A stretch of 64,000 nucleotides of DNA. Origin: Nannocystis sp. RBIL2 (lineage in GTDB: Bacteria; Myxococcota_A; Polyangia; Nannocystales; Nannocystaceae). The DNA is taken from the NCBI RefSeq assembly GCF_026626745.1, contig NZ_JAPNJW010000001.1:4634001-4698000 (forward strand). Reading direction: 5' to 3'. A model generated the notes under the pieces. It saw only the letters and a program-made list of their open reading frames with translations. It made no database searches and was not told the origin of the DNA. Of this stretch, positions 45,189-54,600 are shown piece by piece. Both the position numbers and the translations under genes were made by a program. Position 1 is the first letter of the stretch; each line of letters starts with the position of its first letter.

Positions 45189-47900
45189 TCAGCGAGAGCG
45201 AGCACTGAGTCTGCGGAGCCCATCCCACGCCCGCGGAGCGAGCGGACCGCGGGTCGCCAGAATCCTGCGCAAGAACGACTCGGCCTGCGCCATCTCGTCC
45301 ACGTCGAGCGTGTCGAGCCATGCGAGCAGCAAGCCGAGGCAGACCTCGCGTTGGGCCTCCGGCGCCTGCTGCAGCAACGACCAGGCGGTTCGCGGACGTT
45401 CGCGCCTCAGTTCGGCGAGCTGTCCCGGCAGCACCTGCCCGAGGCGCTGCCACGCAATCCCGAAGACTCCACGCGGGAACGCCTCCAACAGCCCCTTCGC
45501 CAGCGCTGACGCCACCAGATCCTCCGGCGCAAATTTCCAGGCCGACACCCATTCATCTCGGTTGGACAGGTCGGGATCCTCCTGGGCGAGTTCCAGCCAG
45601 GCATCCCACTGCACGCGCTCGAACAGTCGCCATGCGTTCGGATAGAGCTGTGTTTGGGGCGCCATCAGATGCGGACGAAGGTGGCCACGCATGACCTCTA
45701 CCGGGAGGTACTTCCACACGAGCGCCGCCTGCCGCAGAGCGTCGCGAGCCCACCTCGACCACGGGTGCGGCTCGCCATGGTGCGCCGATGGATCCCACGC
45801 CTGCCAGGCGCGCTCGATCACCTGTGCAAACGGCAACCCGACGAGCTCGCAGTGCCGCTGCATGAGCGCAGGGAGCACCGAAGCGATGCGCCAGGTCCGC
45901 AGGTACCGCCAAATTTCGACTGCCGGCTCGTCTGTGAGCAGCTCGCGGGTGACCCACGCCGGGAGCACGAGCTCGTTGACGCGGACTTCCGCGCGGGGGG
46001 GTCCGCAGCGGGCGAGGATCCGCGCGCCGAGGCGAAGCAGGCCGTCGAGCGCTTGCGATCGGGGCCGCTTCCACAACTCACCGAACCAAACCGCCACAGG
46101 GCCGTGGATCGCCCACGCCATTAGGGGGTCCGAGTCGGGTCGCCAAAGCGTCGCGAACGTGCCCGCTTCGTCCTCCGTGAGGACCTCGGTGATCAGCATG
46201 CAGGCGACCGCCAGCACCCTGTCTCCGAGATTCGTTTGGTCCGACGTGCCCGAGAACGGCAGCTGCGGCAGCACGTCGGGCCCGCCGGACTGCAGCGTGC
46301 GGCCGAGCGCCCGCCAGAGCGCCGCCAGCCGCTCGCGCGGGAGCTCTGCCCCATGCAGGAGGGCGAGCCCGGCCGCGCGCACGCACGTGTCGACCGCGAG
46401 CAGGTGCGTGTACTCGAGGTCGGTCGTACGGGCGAGCACCTCATCGAGCCGTGTGAAATCGCCGGCCGCGAGACATCGCGTCAGTGCCTGCACGGCAAGA
46501 TTGGCGACCACGGGCTGGGCAAGCCGCGCGGTCCAAACGTCGAAGGACGCAGAAAACATGTCCTCGAGGACAGCCTCGCGCAGGCACATCGCCAGCCAGT
46601 GCGGCGTCAGCTTCCACCTGCCGCCCGCACGCGCACACAGCGTGCCGGTAACGACCAGGTCTTCGACCAGACGCCGGGTGCTCGGCTCGAGCTTGGCGAG
46701 CACTTGCTTCCGCAGCGCTTCGGTCAGCTCGCCCCGCTGCAACAGCGCGCGCGCCCCGTCCACGTCGCGCGCCAGCGCCTCGACCGGCACGAGCGCCTCC
46801 CAAGCTGCGCGGGGCAGCCCTTTGAGCCATGCCTCGCCGTGGCGGAACATGGCCTCCTCGATCAGCGCGAGCAACGTCGAGAATCCTTGCTCGCGTAGCC
46901 ACGCGTAGCGCGAGCCGAGTGCCCCCTCGTGTACTCGCCAGAGCGACTGGAGGTACCGGCGCGCGAGCATGCGGCCGTCGTGCTCTCTGCAGCCGATCTC
47001 GTCGAACAGCGCGCACAGCTCCAGCGCCTCGCGCGGGCCGTCGAACCACCGCGCGTAACGCTGCAGGGCTTCGGGAAGCCGCGTGCGCGCGGACTTCTTG
47101 CGCAGTCCGCCCCCTTTTCGTGCACGCTCTCGGGCCCACGCGGCGAGTGACTCGATCCACCGCTCAGGGTCCGGCCAGTGGAGCATTTGCCAACCGTCCG
47201 GGGCGGTCGCCACCCCCATGTCGGAGCCCACGTCGTACGGCGCGAGCACGCACAGAAACAGCCCGGGGAGGTCTCCCAGGGAGCCGCTCCCGGGCGCGTC
47301 CTCTGCGTCGAGATCGACGACCGGCAGGTGCGCGAGCGGGGACTCTGGCGACACTCCGAGAGGAAGACGCGGCGGCGCGTCGAGCACGAGCAGCACGCGT
47401 CCGGAGCGCGGTAGATCCGGCAGCGCCTCCTCCCAGGTCGGCTTGCGCACCACCGCGGCGCGTGAGTGGTGCTCGTGCCAACGCGCCACGAGGTCGCGCA
47501 TGATTCCGTCGGAGAGGTGCCACCAGTGCCGCGTCCAGCGCTCGGGTGCCAGCGCCTCCTCCGGGAGCCCCGGGAACAGCTCCTCGCGCTCGAGCGCCAG
47601 TGGACGCAGCTCACCGATCGCCGCGAACCTCGGGGCTGTCTCTGGCGTCCCGGTCGCGTCGTTCAGCAGCGGCTCGAGCTCTCCCTCGTCGATCTCGAGC
47701 ACCCGCGCGAGCAACTGCATGAGCGGCCCACGCTTGCGCCACCACTCGAGGTTCGCGCCGCGGTCGAGCTCGCGTAGCCGGTTGCCGAGTGAACGCGGGT
47801 TCGCGGGGCGCTCGCCGAGTCCGGCTGGCCAGCGTGCGTGAAGCTCGAGGGCCACGGCGTCCGCTGAACGGTCGCTGAAGTGCGCTGCAAGACGTCCCAT
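45189..47900 (-). CDS. Large helical protein without P-loop, possible inactive STAND-like defence protein
   Basis: 903 residues from ATG 47900 (MGRLAAHFSDRSADAVALEL). The open frame to 48056 crosses a palindromic operator and is not coding-like. An N-terminal roughly 85-residue helical module (RSLGNRLRELDRGANLEWWR, LARVLEIDEGELEPLL) resembles a DNA-binding or effector-adaptor domain. A central segment has a Walker-B-like strand (SGRVLLVLDAPPRL), but no G-x4-GK-[ST] is found anywhere. The C-terminal 500 residues are Trp/Leu-rich alpha-helical. No TM. It is divergent from the EAD/MoxR cluster. I do not recognise a named family. Confidence 0.75.
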   Translation of the reverse strand: MGRLAAHFSDRSADAVALELHARWPAGLGERPANPRSLGNRLRELDRGANLEWWRKRGPLMQLLARVLEIDEGELEPLLNDATGTPETAPRFAAIGELRPLALEREELFPGLPEEALAPERWTRHWWHLSDGIMRDLVARWHEHHSRAAVVRKPTWEEALPDLPRSGRVLLVLDAPPRLPLGVSPESPLAHLPVVDLDAEDAPGSGSLGDLPGLFLCVLAPYDVGSDMGVATAPDGWQMLHWPDPERWIESLAAWARERARKGGGLRKKSARTRLPEALQRYARWFDGPREALELCALFDEIGCREHDGRMLARRYLQSLWRVHEGALGSRYAWLREQGFSTLLALIEEAMFRHGEAWLKGLPRAAWEALVPVEALARDVDGARALLQRGELTEALRKQVLAKLEPSTRRLVEDLVVTGTLCARAGGRWKLTPHWLAMCLREAVLEDMFSASFDVWTARLAQPVVANLAVQALTRCLAAGDFTRLDEVLARTTDLEYTHLLAVDTCVRAAGLALLHGAELPRERLAALWRALGRTLQSGGPDVLPQLPFSGTSDQTNLGDRVLAVACMLITEVLTEDEAGTFATLWRPDSDPLMAWAIHGPVAVWFGELWKRPRSQALDGLLRLGARILARCGPPRAEVRVNELVLPAWVTRELLTDEPAVEIWRYLRTWRIASVLPALMQRHCELVGLPFAQVIERAWQAWDPSAHHGEPHPWSRWARDALRQAALVWKYLPVEVMRGHLRPHLMAPQTQLYPNAWRLFERVQWDAWLELAQEDPDLSNRDEWVSAWKFAPEDLVASALAKGLLEAFPRGVFGIAWQRLGQVLPGQLAELRRERPRTAWSLLQQAPEAQREVCLGLLLAWLDTLDVDEMAQAESFLRRILATRGPLAPRAWDGLRRLSARSR

Positions 47901-47909
47901 GCGACGAGT

Positions 47910-47933
47910 GTGCACAGTGCATGCACCGTGCAC
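47910..47933 (-). promoter_or_regulatory. 24-bp near-palindrome, candidate operator
   Basis: GTGCAC-A-GTGCATGCAC-C-GTGCAC equals its own reverse complement at 22 of 24 positions and consists of three nested palindromic hexa/decamers. It lies 9 bp upstream of the ATG of the 903-residue gene, where bound protein would block transcription or translation initiation. It may be the site of the protein's own N-terminal module. Confidence 0.55.
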
Positions 47934-48405
47934 AACCGACAGATAACCGTCGACGACAGGGCCCACGGCGCTACTTTGCCGGCATGCACCATCCCAAGAT
48001 CCTCCGCCGCTCGGCTCCTCGCGGACCTGGCCGATCGCTGCGCCCCACGCTCGCAAAGTGGTTCCGTCGCGTCGCTCACCTCGCTGCCGCCGCGCTCCTG
48101 CGCCGGGTCCTTCAGCACCTGCTCAACCTCTTTCTCTGATGGAGGTGCTGCTACCTGGACGGTGCCGGCGGCAGAGCGGCTGGCGCTGCGTCTCCTGGCG
48201 AACTCGAGCGCGTCAAGGTCTTTGAGACCGTCGATTCAGCAAGGGTTTAATCCCGATGAAGTTCTTGCTGCGCTTGAAGTGCTTTCGCTCTGATCTGTCG
48301 TCGTCCTGCCGGCAACGACCGGTGGAAAAGCACACCTCGTCGAAATTTCCCGAACCCCGTTCTCCCCCTTGATCGTCCCCGGCCGGTGGCGCACTGAAGG
48401 CGATC
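47934..48405. other. Divergent intergenic region of the conflict locus
   Basis: 472 bp with lower GC toward 48230-48370 (e.g. AAGGGTTTAATCCCGATGAAG). It contains a GAAGG ribosome site just before ATG 48406 and an inverted repeat AAGGGTTTAATCCC near 48241. Short frames here do not look coding. Promoters for both flanking genes should be here. Confidence 0.4.
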
Positions 48406-49932
48406 ATGGTCCGCTCCGAAGGCCGCGACGACGTGCGGATCGATCCTGCGGAGCTGCTGCACCGCCTGTTACTCTCGCTCTTCACCTCGGGCGACTCGTT
48501 TCGCCAGTGGATGTCCCTCGGGCCCGATGGTCCCGAGCTCGTCGCCGAGTTCCCCAGCGGCACGGCGTCGACCTCGGCGACGATCTTCGGTGGCCTCGAT
48601 ATCCTGCGCCGCCGCGGACACATCGACGCCTACTTCTTCGAGCGGCTCCGCACCAAGTTCCCGCGCCGCGGCGACGACATCGCCCGCGCCGCTACGGCCT
48701 GGGGCGCGTCCTCGCATCCACCGGGCCCCTCCGCCCGGCCGTCGCCCGCGCCTGGCACCATTCCCCGTCTCGCCCCCTTCCCCGGACCATTGGGGCAGGT
48801 CTTCGTGGCCAACCAGGAGCGCGCCGAGCTCGACATCGTCGGCGACCGCGACGGCGATGTCCTTCGCCTCCGCTTCCACCTCCACAACGACGCCGCGCTC
48901 GTGCACTCCCGCGACGCGCCGGGCATCGCGGCGATCGTCCAGCGGGTGCGCGAACGTGGGCCGACGCTCGACGGCGCCGCCGCGCTCGCCATCGGTCAGG
49001 CGCTCACGACCCTGCTCTTCGGGCTCCCCGGCGAGGCCGCTTATCACCGTCTGTTCCGCAGTCTGTTCCGGCAGCCCGATGAACCCGCCCTGCGGATCGG
49101 CCCCGCGCGTCGCCCGGTCCGCTGCCGCCTGCGCTTCTCCGACCCTGAGCTGCGCGCGTTGCCATGGTCGCTGCTCGCAGAGGACGGGCACTGGCTCGCG
49201 GACGACGGCTGGCTGTTCGAGTTCGCAGCCTTCGAGGTCGCTCGCAACCATGCGCAGGTCCACCTTCAAGCGCCCTGCACGACGCTGCTGATCGTCCCCG
49301 ACATCGGCCGGACCGCGAACTTCAACCCGGCCCGGCACCGCGACGACCTCGTCGCGCTGCTCACGGATCTGTGGCGCAAGGTCGTCGATCAGCCCCTCCT
49401 CGGCTCGTATATCCTGACCGCGAACACATGGTCCAAAGTGCAGGATCTCGCACCACGGGCCGACGTCGTGTATGTGTGCGCCCAAGCGTCCGACCACGGC
49501 GGGCGGTGGACGCTCCGTCTTGATCGTCCCAAGGGCGCCCAGGAGGACGTCCGGCTCGATCTGTTCCTACGCGAGTTACAGACCTCGGCGAAGGTCGTCC
49601 ATCTCAACGTCGCCGTCCCGAGGACCGGTGCCTTGATGCCGGGGCTGTGTGACCTTCCGGGACCACAAGCCGTGATCGCCCCATGGACGGCGGGATTCGG
49701 CTCCGAAGCGGAGGCCGGAGGGCGCCAGTGGCTCCGTGCTCTGCTCGGCGAGGGTCATGACCCCGTCTCTGCGCTGCACGTCGTCACGCGCGAGCAGGCA
49801 AGCGCGCGCGCGGGCACGATGCAGGCGATGACGCGCTACCGCGGGTGGAGGACCACGCCCGCGCCCGCTGAGCTCTACACCGGACGCGCCCGGCTACACG
49901 TCGACCGCCGCAATCAGCGCTTGCGCTTCTAA
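48406..49932 (+). CDS. EAD1-like plus degenerate CHAT-protease domain protein
   Basis: 508 residues from ATG 48406. The N-terminal effector-associated-domain-like module (about 12-100: LLHRLLLSLFTSGDSFRQWM, IFGGLDILRRRGHIDAYFFERL, KFPRRGDDIARAA) is an adaptor for homotypic pairing in NTP-dependent conflict systems. After a Pro-rich linker, residues about 215-480 follow the CHAT (caspase-like) order: LRFSDPELRALPWSLLAEDG, VVYVCAQASDHGG (354-366, where an HG dyad is expected) and VVHLNVAVPRTG (397-408, where LNAC is expected). The catalytic Cys is absent and the His doubtful, so it is probably a pseudo-protease. The TAA 49930-49932 is in frame with the next coding stretch. Confidence 0.75.
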   Translation: MVRSEGRDDVRIDPAELLHRLLLSLFTSGDSFRQWMSLGPDGPELVAEFPSGTASTSATIFGGLDILRRRGHIDAYFFERLRTKFPRRGDDIARAATAWGASSHPPGPSARPSPAPGTIPRLAPFPGPLGQVFVANQERAELDIVGDRDGDVLRLRFHLHNDAALVHSRDAPGIAAIVQRVRERGPTLDGAAALAIGQALTTLLFGLPGEAAYHRLFRSLFRQPDEPALRIGPARRPVRCRLRFSDPELRALPWSLLAEDGHWLADDGWLFEFAAFEVARNHAQVHLQAPCTTLLIVPDIGRTANFNPARHRDDLVALLTDLWRKVVDQPLLGSYILTANTWSKVQDLAPRADVVYVCAQASDHGGRWTLRLDRPKGAQEDVRLDLFLRELQTSAKVVHLNVAVPRTGALMPGLCDLPGPQAVIAPWTAGFGSEAEAGGRQWLRALLGEGHDPVSALHVVTREQASARAGTMQAMTRYRGWRTTPAPAELYTGRARLHVDRRNQRLRF

Positions 49933-50727
49933 GACCTCCTGCAGAACCTCGCGCGCCACGAGACCCGCCGAGTCGAGGCCGTGATCGCCTATGGCGAGGC
50001 GCCGCACGGCATCGTCGCGCTCCCTGACCTGCTCGAACAGCACGTCGAGGACGCGTGCGACCAGGAAGTGCGGGCGACGATCCACGTCGTCCGCGACCGC
50101 CTGCTCCTGCCCGAACCGCGACACGACCTCGAGACCAGCCTCCACGACGTCGTTTGTAGCGCCCTCAACATCTCGCTCGGCGGCACTCTCGGCGGAGCAT
50201 TGACGATCCGCTTCACGTCGATTCACACGGATCGCGGGACCCGCAAGATCTTGTGGATCGACTGGGGCGTGGTCGGCACCGACGAGCCGCTGCAGCGCAC
50301 GCAATTGCTCGCGTGGCTGCGCTACCACGTTCAGAGGCTCGGGGCGCACTGCCCAGCGGAGGGTCGGATCGTAGCGACGCTGTGCGTCGCCGCGTCGGCC
50401 CCCGGTTGTCGCAAGCTCGGGGCGTTCCTCGAGCGGGGCGTACCGGACGACGTCGCCCGTACCGCGACCGCGAGTTACACGGCGCTACCCGAGCTTCTCC
50501 CTGTCCAGCGCAGCGACCTCGTCGACTACCTCGAGCATCACTCGAGCTGTCCTTCCTGCCAGATCGGTGCGGTCGCGGACGCGCTGCTTCACGCGACGGG
50601 CGGCCGCTTCGAGGCGCTCGTCGAGCGCATCGAGGCGGTCGAACACCGCGAACAGACTTGGGATCGACTCGCCCGCGCCCGCGTCCACGACCCTCCTGAA
50701 ACTCTCGACGACGAGGAATTCCGATGA
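49933..50727 (+). CDS. STAND-like C-terminal part split from the CHAT protein by one stop
   Basis: The frame continues directly after TAA 49932: 16 codons of natural composition (DLLQNLARHETRRVEA), then a GTG at 49981 that could restart translation (248 residues). It has alternating strands and helices in STAND order without a P-loop: VRATIHVVRDRLLLPEPRHD, RKILWIDWGVVG, LLAWLRYHVQRLGAH, GRIVATLCVAASAPG, YTALPELLPVQRSDLVDYLE. This resembles the inactive STAND (iSTAND) domain that follows EADs in published conflict systems; the match is by layout only. The end overlaps moxR (ATGA at 50724). Confidence 0.6.
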   Translation, partial: DLLQNLARHETRRVEAVIAYGEAPHGIVALPDLLEQHVEDACDQEVRATIHVVRDRLLLPEPRHDLETSLHDVVCSALNISLGGTLGGALTIRFTSIHTDRGTRKILWIDWGVVGTDEPLQRTQLLAWLRYHVQRLGAHCPAEGRIVATLCVAASAPGCRKLGAFLERGVPDDVARTATASYTALPELLPVQRSDLVDYLEHHSSCPSCQIGAVADALLHATGGRFEALVERIEAVEHREQTWDRLARARVHDPPETLDDEEFR

Positions 50728-51647
50728 CCTTCGCCCTGATTCGCCGCGGACAACCTCCTCGGCCTCCGGCCTTCCTCGCCCAGCGCAACGTCCCCCGGCG
50801 CCTCCATGACCTCGCTGCCGCTGCCGAGTGCTTTCAAATTGACGACGACCTCGCCGAGGCCGTCAACGTCGCCCTCGCGGTCGGCGCGCCGCTGCTGCTG
50901 ACCGGCGAGCCTGGGACCGGCAAGACCCAGCTTGCGTACTACCTCGCCTGGCAGTTCGGCCTTCAGCCCGAGCAGCCCTTCACCCTCGAAGTCAAGTCGA
51001 ACAGCGCCGCCCGCGATCTCCTCTATCGCTTCGACACGGTCGCTTACTTTCACGAGGCACAGCGACGCGACGGCGCGCGCATCGACAAGCAGTCGTTCAT
51101 CGAGAAAGGCCCGTTGTGGCGCGCCTTCGCGGCGATCCGCTCCGGAAAACCGGCGATCGTGCTGATCGATGAAATCGACAAGGCCCCGCGCGATTTCCCC
51201 AACGACCTGCTCCACGAACTCGACCAGTACAGCTTCAGGGTCGCGGAGACAGGCGAGGTGATCACCGCCGATCGCAATGCGCCGCCGCCCGTCGTCGTCG
51301 TGACGAGTAACTCCGAAAAGCGCCTGCCCGACGCGTTCCTGCGCCGCTGCGTCGTGCATCGCATCGAGTTCAGCGAGGAAGTGTTGCGCGACGCCGTCGC
51401 GGCGCGGCGCGAACTACAGAAACAGCAGGCCCTGAGTGAGACGGCCCAGAGGCGCTTCCTCGAGGTCCGCCGGCAGCTCCTGGCGCACCAGCACAAGCCG
51501 CCCGCGACGGCCGAATTCCTGGTTTGGCTCGCCGCGCTGCAGGCCTGCAGTGTGCGCGCCGAGGACCTGGCGAAGGTCCCCACGCGCGAGCTGCCGCTGC
51601 TCTCGGCCCTGGTGAAAGACTCGAGTGCGAGGGAGAGCCTTGGCTGA
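50724..51647 (+). CDS. MoxR-family AAA+ ATPase
   Basis: 307 residues. Walker A is GEPGTGKT (61-68), Walker B VLIDEIDKA (D149/E150), sensor region VVVVTSNSEKRLPDAFLRRC with Arg finger candidates, and a C-terminal lid (AEFLVWLAALQACS). The inserted loop SNSAARDLLYRFDTVAYFHEAQ is typical of MoxR proteins from ternary vWA systems. MoxR ATPases act as chaperone-like remodelers of a partner vWA protein. Its start overlaps the preceding stop by ATGA and its end overlaps the vWA/FGE gene, so the three proteins are made together. Confidence 0.9.
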   Translation: MTFALIRRGQPPRPPAFLAQRNVPRRLHDLAAAAECFQIDDDLAEAVNVALAVGAPLLLTGEPGTGKTQLAYYLAWQFGLQPEQPFTLEVKSNSAARDLLYRFDTVAYFHEAQRRDGARIDKQSFIEKGPLWRAFAAIRSGKPAIVLIDEIDKAPRDFPNDLLHELDQYSFRVAETGEVITADRNAPPPVVVVTSNSEKRLPDAFLRRCVVHRIEFSEEVLRDAVAARRELQKQQALSETAQRRFLEVRRQLLAHQHKPPATAEFLVWLAALQACSVRAEDLAKVPTRELPLLSALVKDSSARESLG

Positions 51648-54600
51648 TCTGCCCTACGGCGAGCTCGAGCGGTTGTACGCGCTGTTGGCGGCGCGGAACG
51701 TCGACACCGGCGTACTCGAGCGTGTGCGCCTCGAGTGGTTGCTCGAGCAAGCCGGGGCTCCAGGCGAGCCGTTCGCGTTCACTGCCTTCGTCGAGAATCG
51801 ACGCGACACGCTCCGCCGCCAGATGCGGGCGCTACTCGCCAAGTCAACGGAGCTGGGGCGCGCGGTCGAGGAAGGCTTCACCGCGTGGGTCGCCACGTTG
51901 CCGCGACCCGCAGCTCCGTCACCTTCGCGATCCTCGCCGGCCTGGCACCTGGAGCTCCCGCAGCGCGGGGATGCAGGACGTTCATGGCGACGATCTCTGC
52001 GGGTGCTCGCACCGCTTGTCGTCACCATGGGGCTGTTCGCGGTCCTGTGGCCTCGTACCCCGGAAATTGGGCAGGAGCCCGAACCAGAACCAGAACCAGA
52101 GCAGGGACCGGTTCTCGACGAGCCGGAACCTGAACAGGCACCCGAGCCTGGGCCCACCACCCCCGAATCGACGCCGCCCTGTCCGTGGTGGCTCTTCGGG
52201 CTCGGCGCCCTCGGTGTCGGACTCGCCGTCGGCCTCCTCGCCGCCGCGCTCGCGCGCCCCCGCTTCCCGCCGCCCCTCCCCGCCCCGCGTGTCCGCGGCG
52301 ATGCGCGAGCGGGCGCCGAGACGCCGCCGAGCCGTGGGCTGCTCATCCTCAGCCGCGCCGACCAGGACGCGCTGGTCTGGGGGATTGGAAAGGCTCTCTC
52401 GGACAGTTTTACCGATCGCCTCGACGCCGAGCGTACTGTCACCGCGACAGCCGAACGTGGGGGACTCCTGTCGCTTCACTTCGAACAAGCCCGCGCATAC
52501 CGCGGCGTATGGCTGTGGATCGATCGTCGCAGCCGGGTTCAGCGCGATGCGCTTCGCCTGGCTGACGAGATCGAAAGCACGCTGACGAGCGCGGGCCTAC
52601 CTGTCCATCGGGCCATGTTCTCGGGGATTCCCGAGCTGCTCGAGCTCGAGGACGGCAACCGCCGGACACCGGCGCAGCTCGGCGCCCGGCACCGAGGAGC
52701 GCGGGTCGTCGTGCTGACCGACGGCGCCGTCCTCGTCGCGCACCACCGCAACGCCGATCAGCGGTCGCGCGTGATGGCGTGCCTCGCCGACCTCGCGGAC
52801 TGGGAGTCTCTCGCTGTCGGCGACCTCGGCAGCAAGGCCGGTTTCGCGGAACTGCTGCAACGCTTCGGTCTGCCTCGCCTCGCGCCGCAGGACATCGTCG
52901 CGCACCTCGCCGGCCTGCGCGCCGTCCGGCGCTCGGGGCAGGGCGACCTGCTCGCGTGGGAGATCGCCTGCGCCGTCATGATGCGCCGAGTGAGTGAAGA
53001 TGAGGCCTTGGCGCTGCGCAACACGCTGAGGCTCGACGTCATGCCGTGGGACCTGCCGATGTTACGGGGGCGCGCCCCTGGCCCGGCGAGCTCGTTGCAG
53101 TGGACCCAGTCGACGCGCGCCGCAGCATTTTCACGCTTCTCTCGCGGAGAGCGCTACGCGGAAGGCCTCGCGCAGCAAAGCCTGCTGATGCACGCGCTCG
53201 CATGGTGGCGATGGCGATGCGATGAGATCGAGGCCACCTCGCTGCGGAGCGATCCTCACTGGCGCGAGACGTTGCCCGGCCTGCGTCTCGCGGGCGAACG
53301 CGCGATGCTCGACCTGTGGGTGGAGCCGGACCGGGCCGTAGGCGAGCTCTTCCGCCTGCTCGAGCACGACGCGCAGCACATTCGCGGGCTCGTCGGCGGC
53401 TTCGTCGACGCCGACACCCCGACGGGGGGCCGATACGTGCAACTGCCCTGGCGCCTGCCGGACCGCCCACGCGCGGTGCGGGCGATGCTGCGAGCCCTCG
53501 GCTTCGCGCCCGCGGTGCGCAGGCCGGAAGGCTTGGCGCGCCCCGGCGTGCTCGGTCCGGTCGCCGGGGTGGTCGGCGTCGGCGTCGCTCTGCTGACGAC
53601 CTGGCCCGAAGCGACGGTGGTAACAGCGCGGTCACTTGCGGTCGCGCTCGCGGCAGTCACCGCCGTGGGGGCCGCCGCGATGTGGCTCACCCGCTCGGAT
53701 CGTGCGTTCATCTGGCGCTTCGGACATGTCCCTGTGAACAGCATCATCGCAGCAGCACTGTGGTCGTACGCGCCTGGCGTACCGGAACCATCTCTGGGAC
53801 CAGAGCCCCAGGGCGACGCGACGCCGACCACCGGGGCCGCACCGGAGCCGGAGCCCGAGGGCCCCGTGCCCGAAGTTCCGCTCGTCATCGCTTCCCCGCT
53901 TCCGGAACCCGGAATGCGCACGCCACCGATCTGTCCCAAGGGGCAGATACTCGTCGAGGGCAAGTGCAAGCCAAAGCAGCCCTGCCCAACCTGCAGGACC
54001 AGCACCACGCCCACCGACCGCGGAGCGCCCGAGGTATTGGGCGTGGTGACACCCGAGCGAGCGCCGGTGCAGCCGCCGGAGCCGATCGAGTCGGAGATGA
54101 GCTGCCCCACAGGCATGGCTGTGATCGCCGGCACGGACCCGGGCGGCTTTGCGGACGGCGCGACGGGCAACAAGCACGAAATCAAGGCCCTGTGCATCGA
54201 CGTCACCGAAGTGACCGTCGCAGCCTTCGCGCGCTGCGTCGACGGGGGCAGCTGCACCGAACCCGACGCGGACGGCCACTGCAACTGGGGGAAACCCGAT
54301 CGCCGGGACCATCCCATCAACTGCGTCGACCTCGAGCAGGCGAGAAGCCACTGTAGGCATCTTGGCAAGCGGCTACCCACCGAGTGGGAGTGGGAGTGGG
54401 CCGCGCGCGGCGGCGACGAGGCGCGGAGGTACCCTTGGGGCGAGGAGTCCCCGAGCTGTGCGCGCGTCGTCATGGGCCACAATGGTTGTGGCAAGGGCCG
54501 CACGTGGCCAGTCAGGTCGAAGTCACGAGGCAGCAGCCGAGATGGCCTTCAGGACATGTCCGGAAACGTTTGGGAATGGACGAGCAGTGTGATGGTCCAA

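Noticed and set aside
45189..47900. Active STAND/NACHT NTPase
   Set aside because: No G-x4-GK-[ST] motif in the 903 residues; only a Walker-B-like strand.
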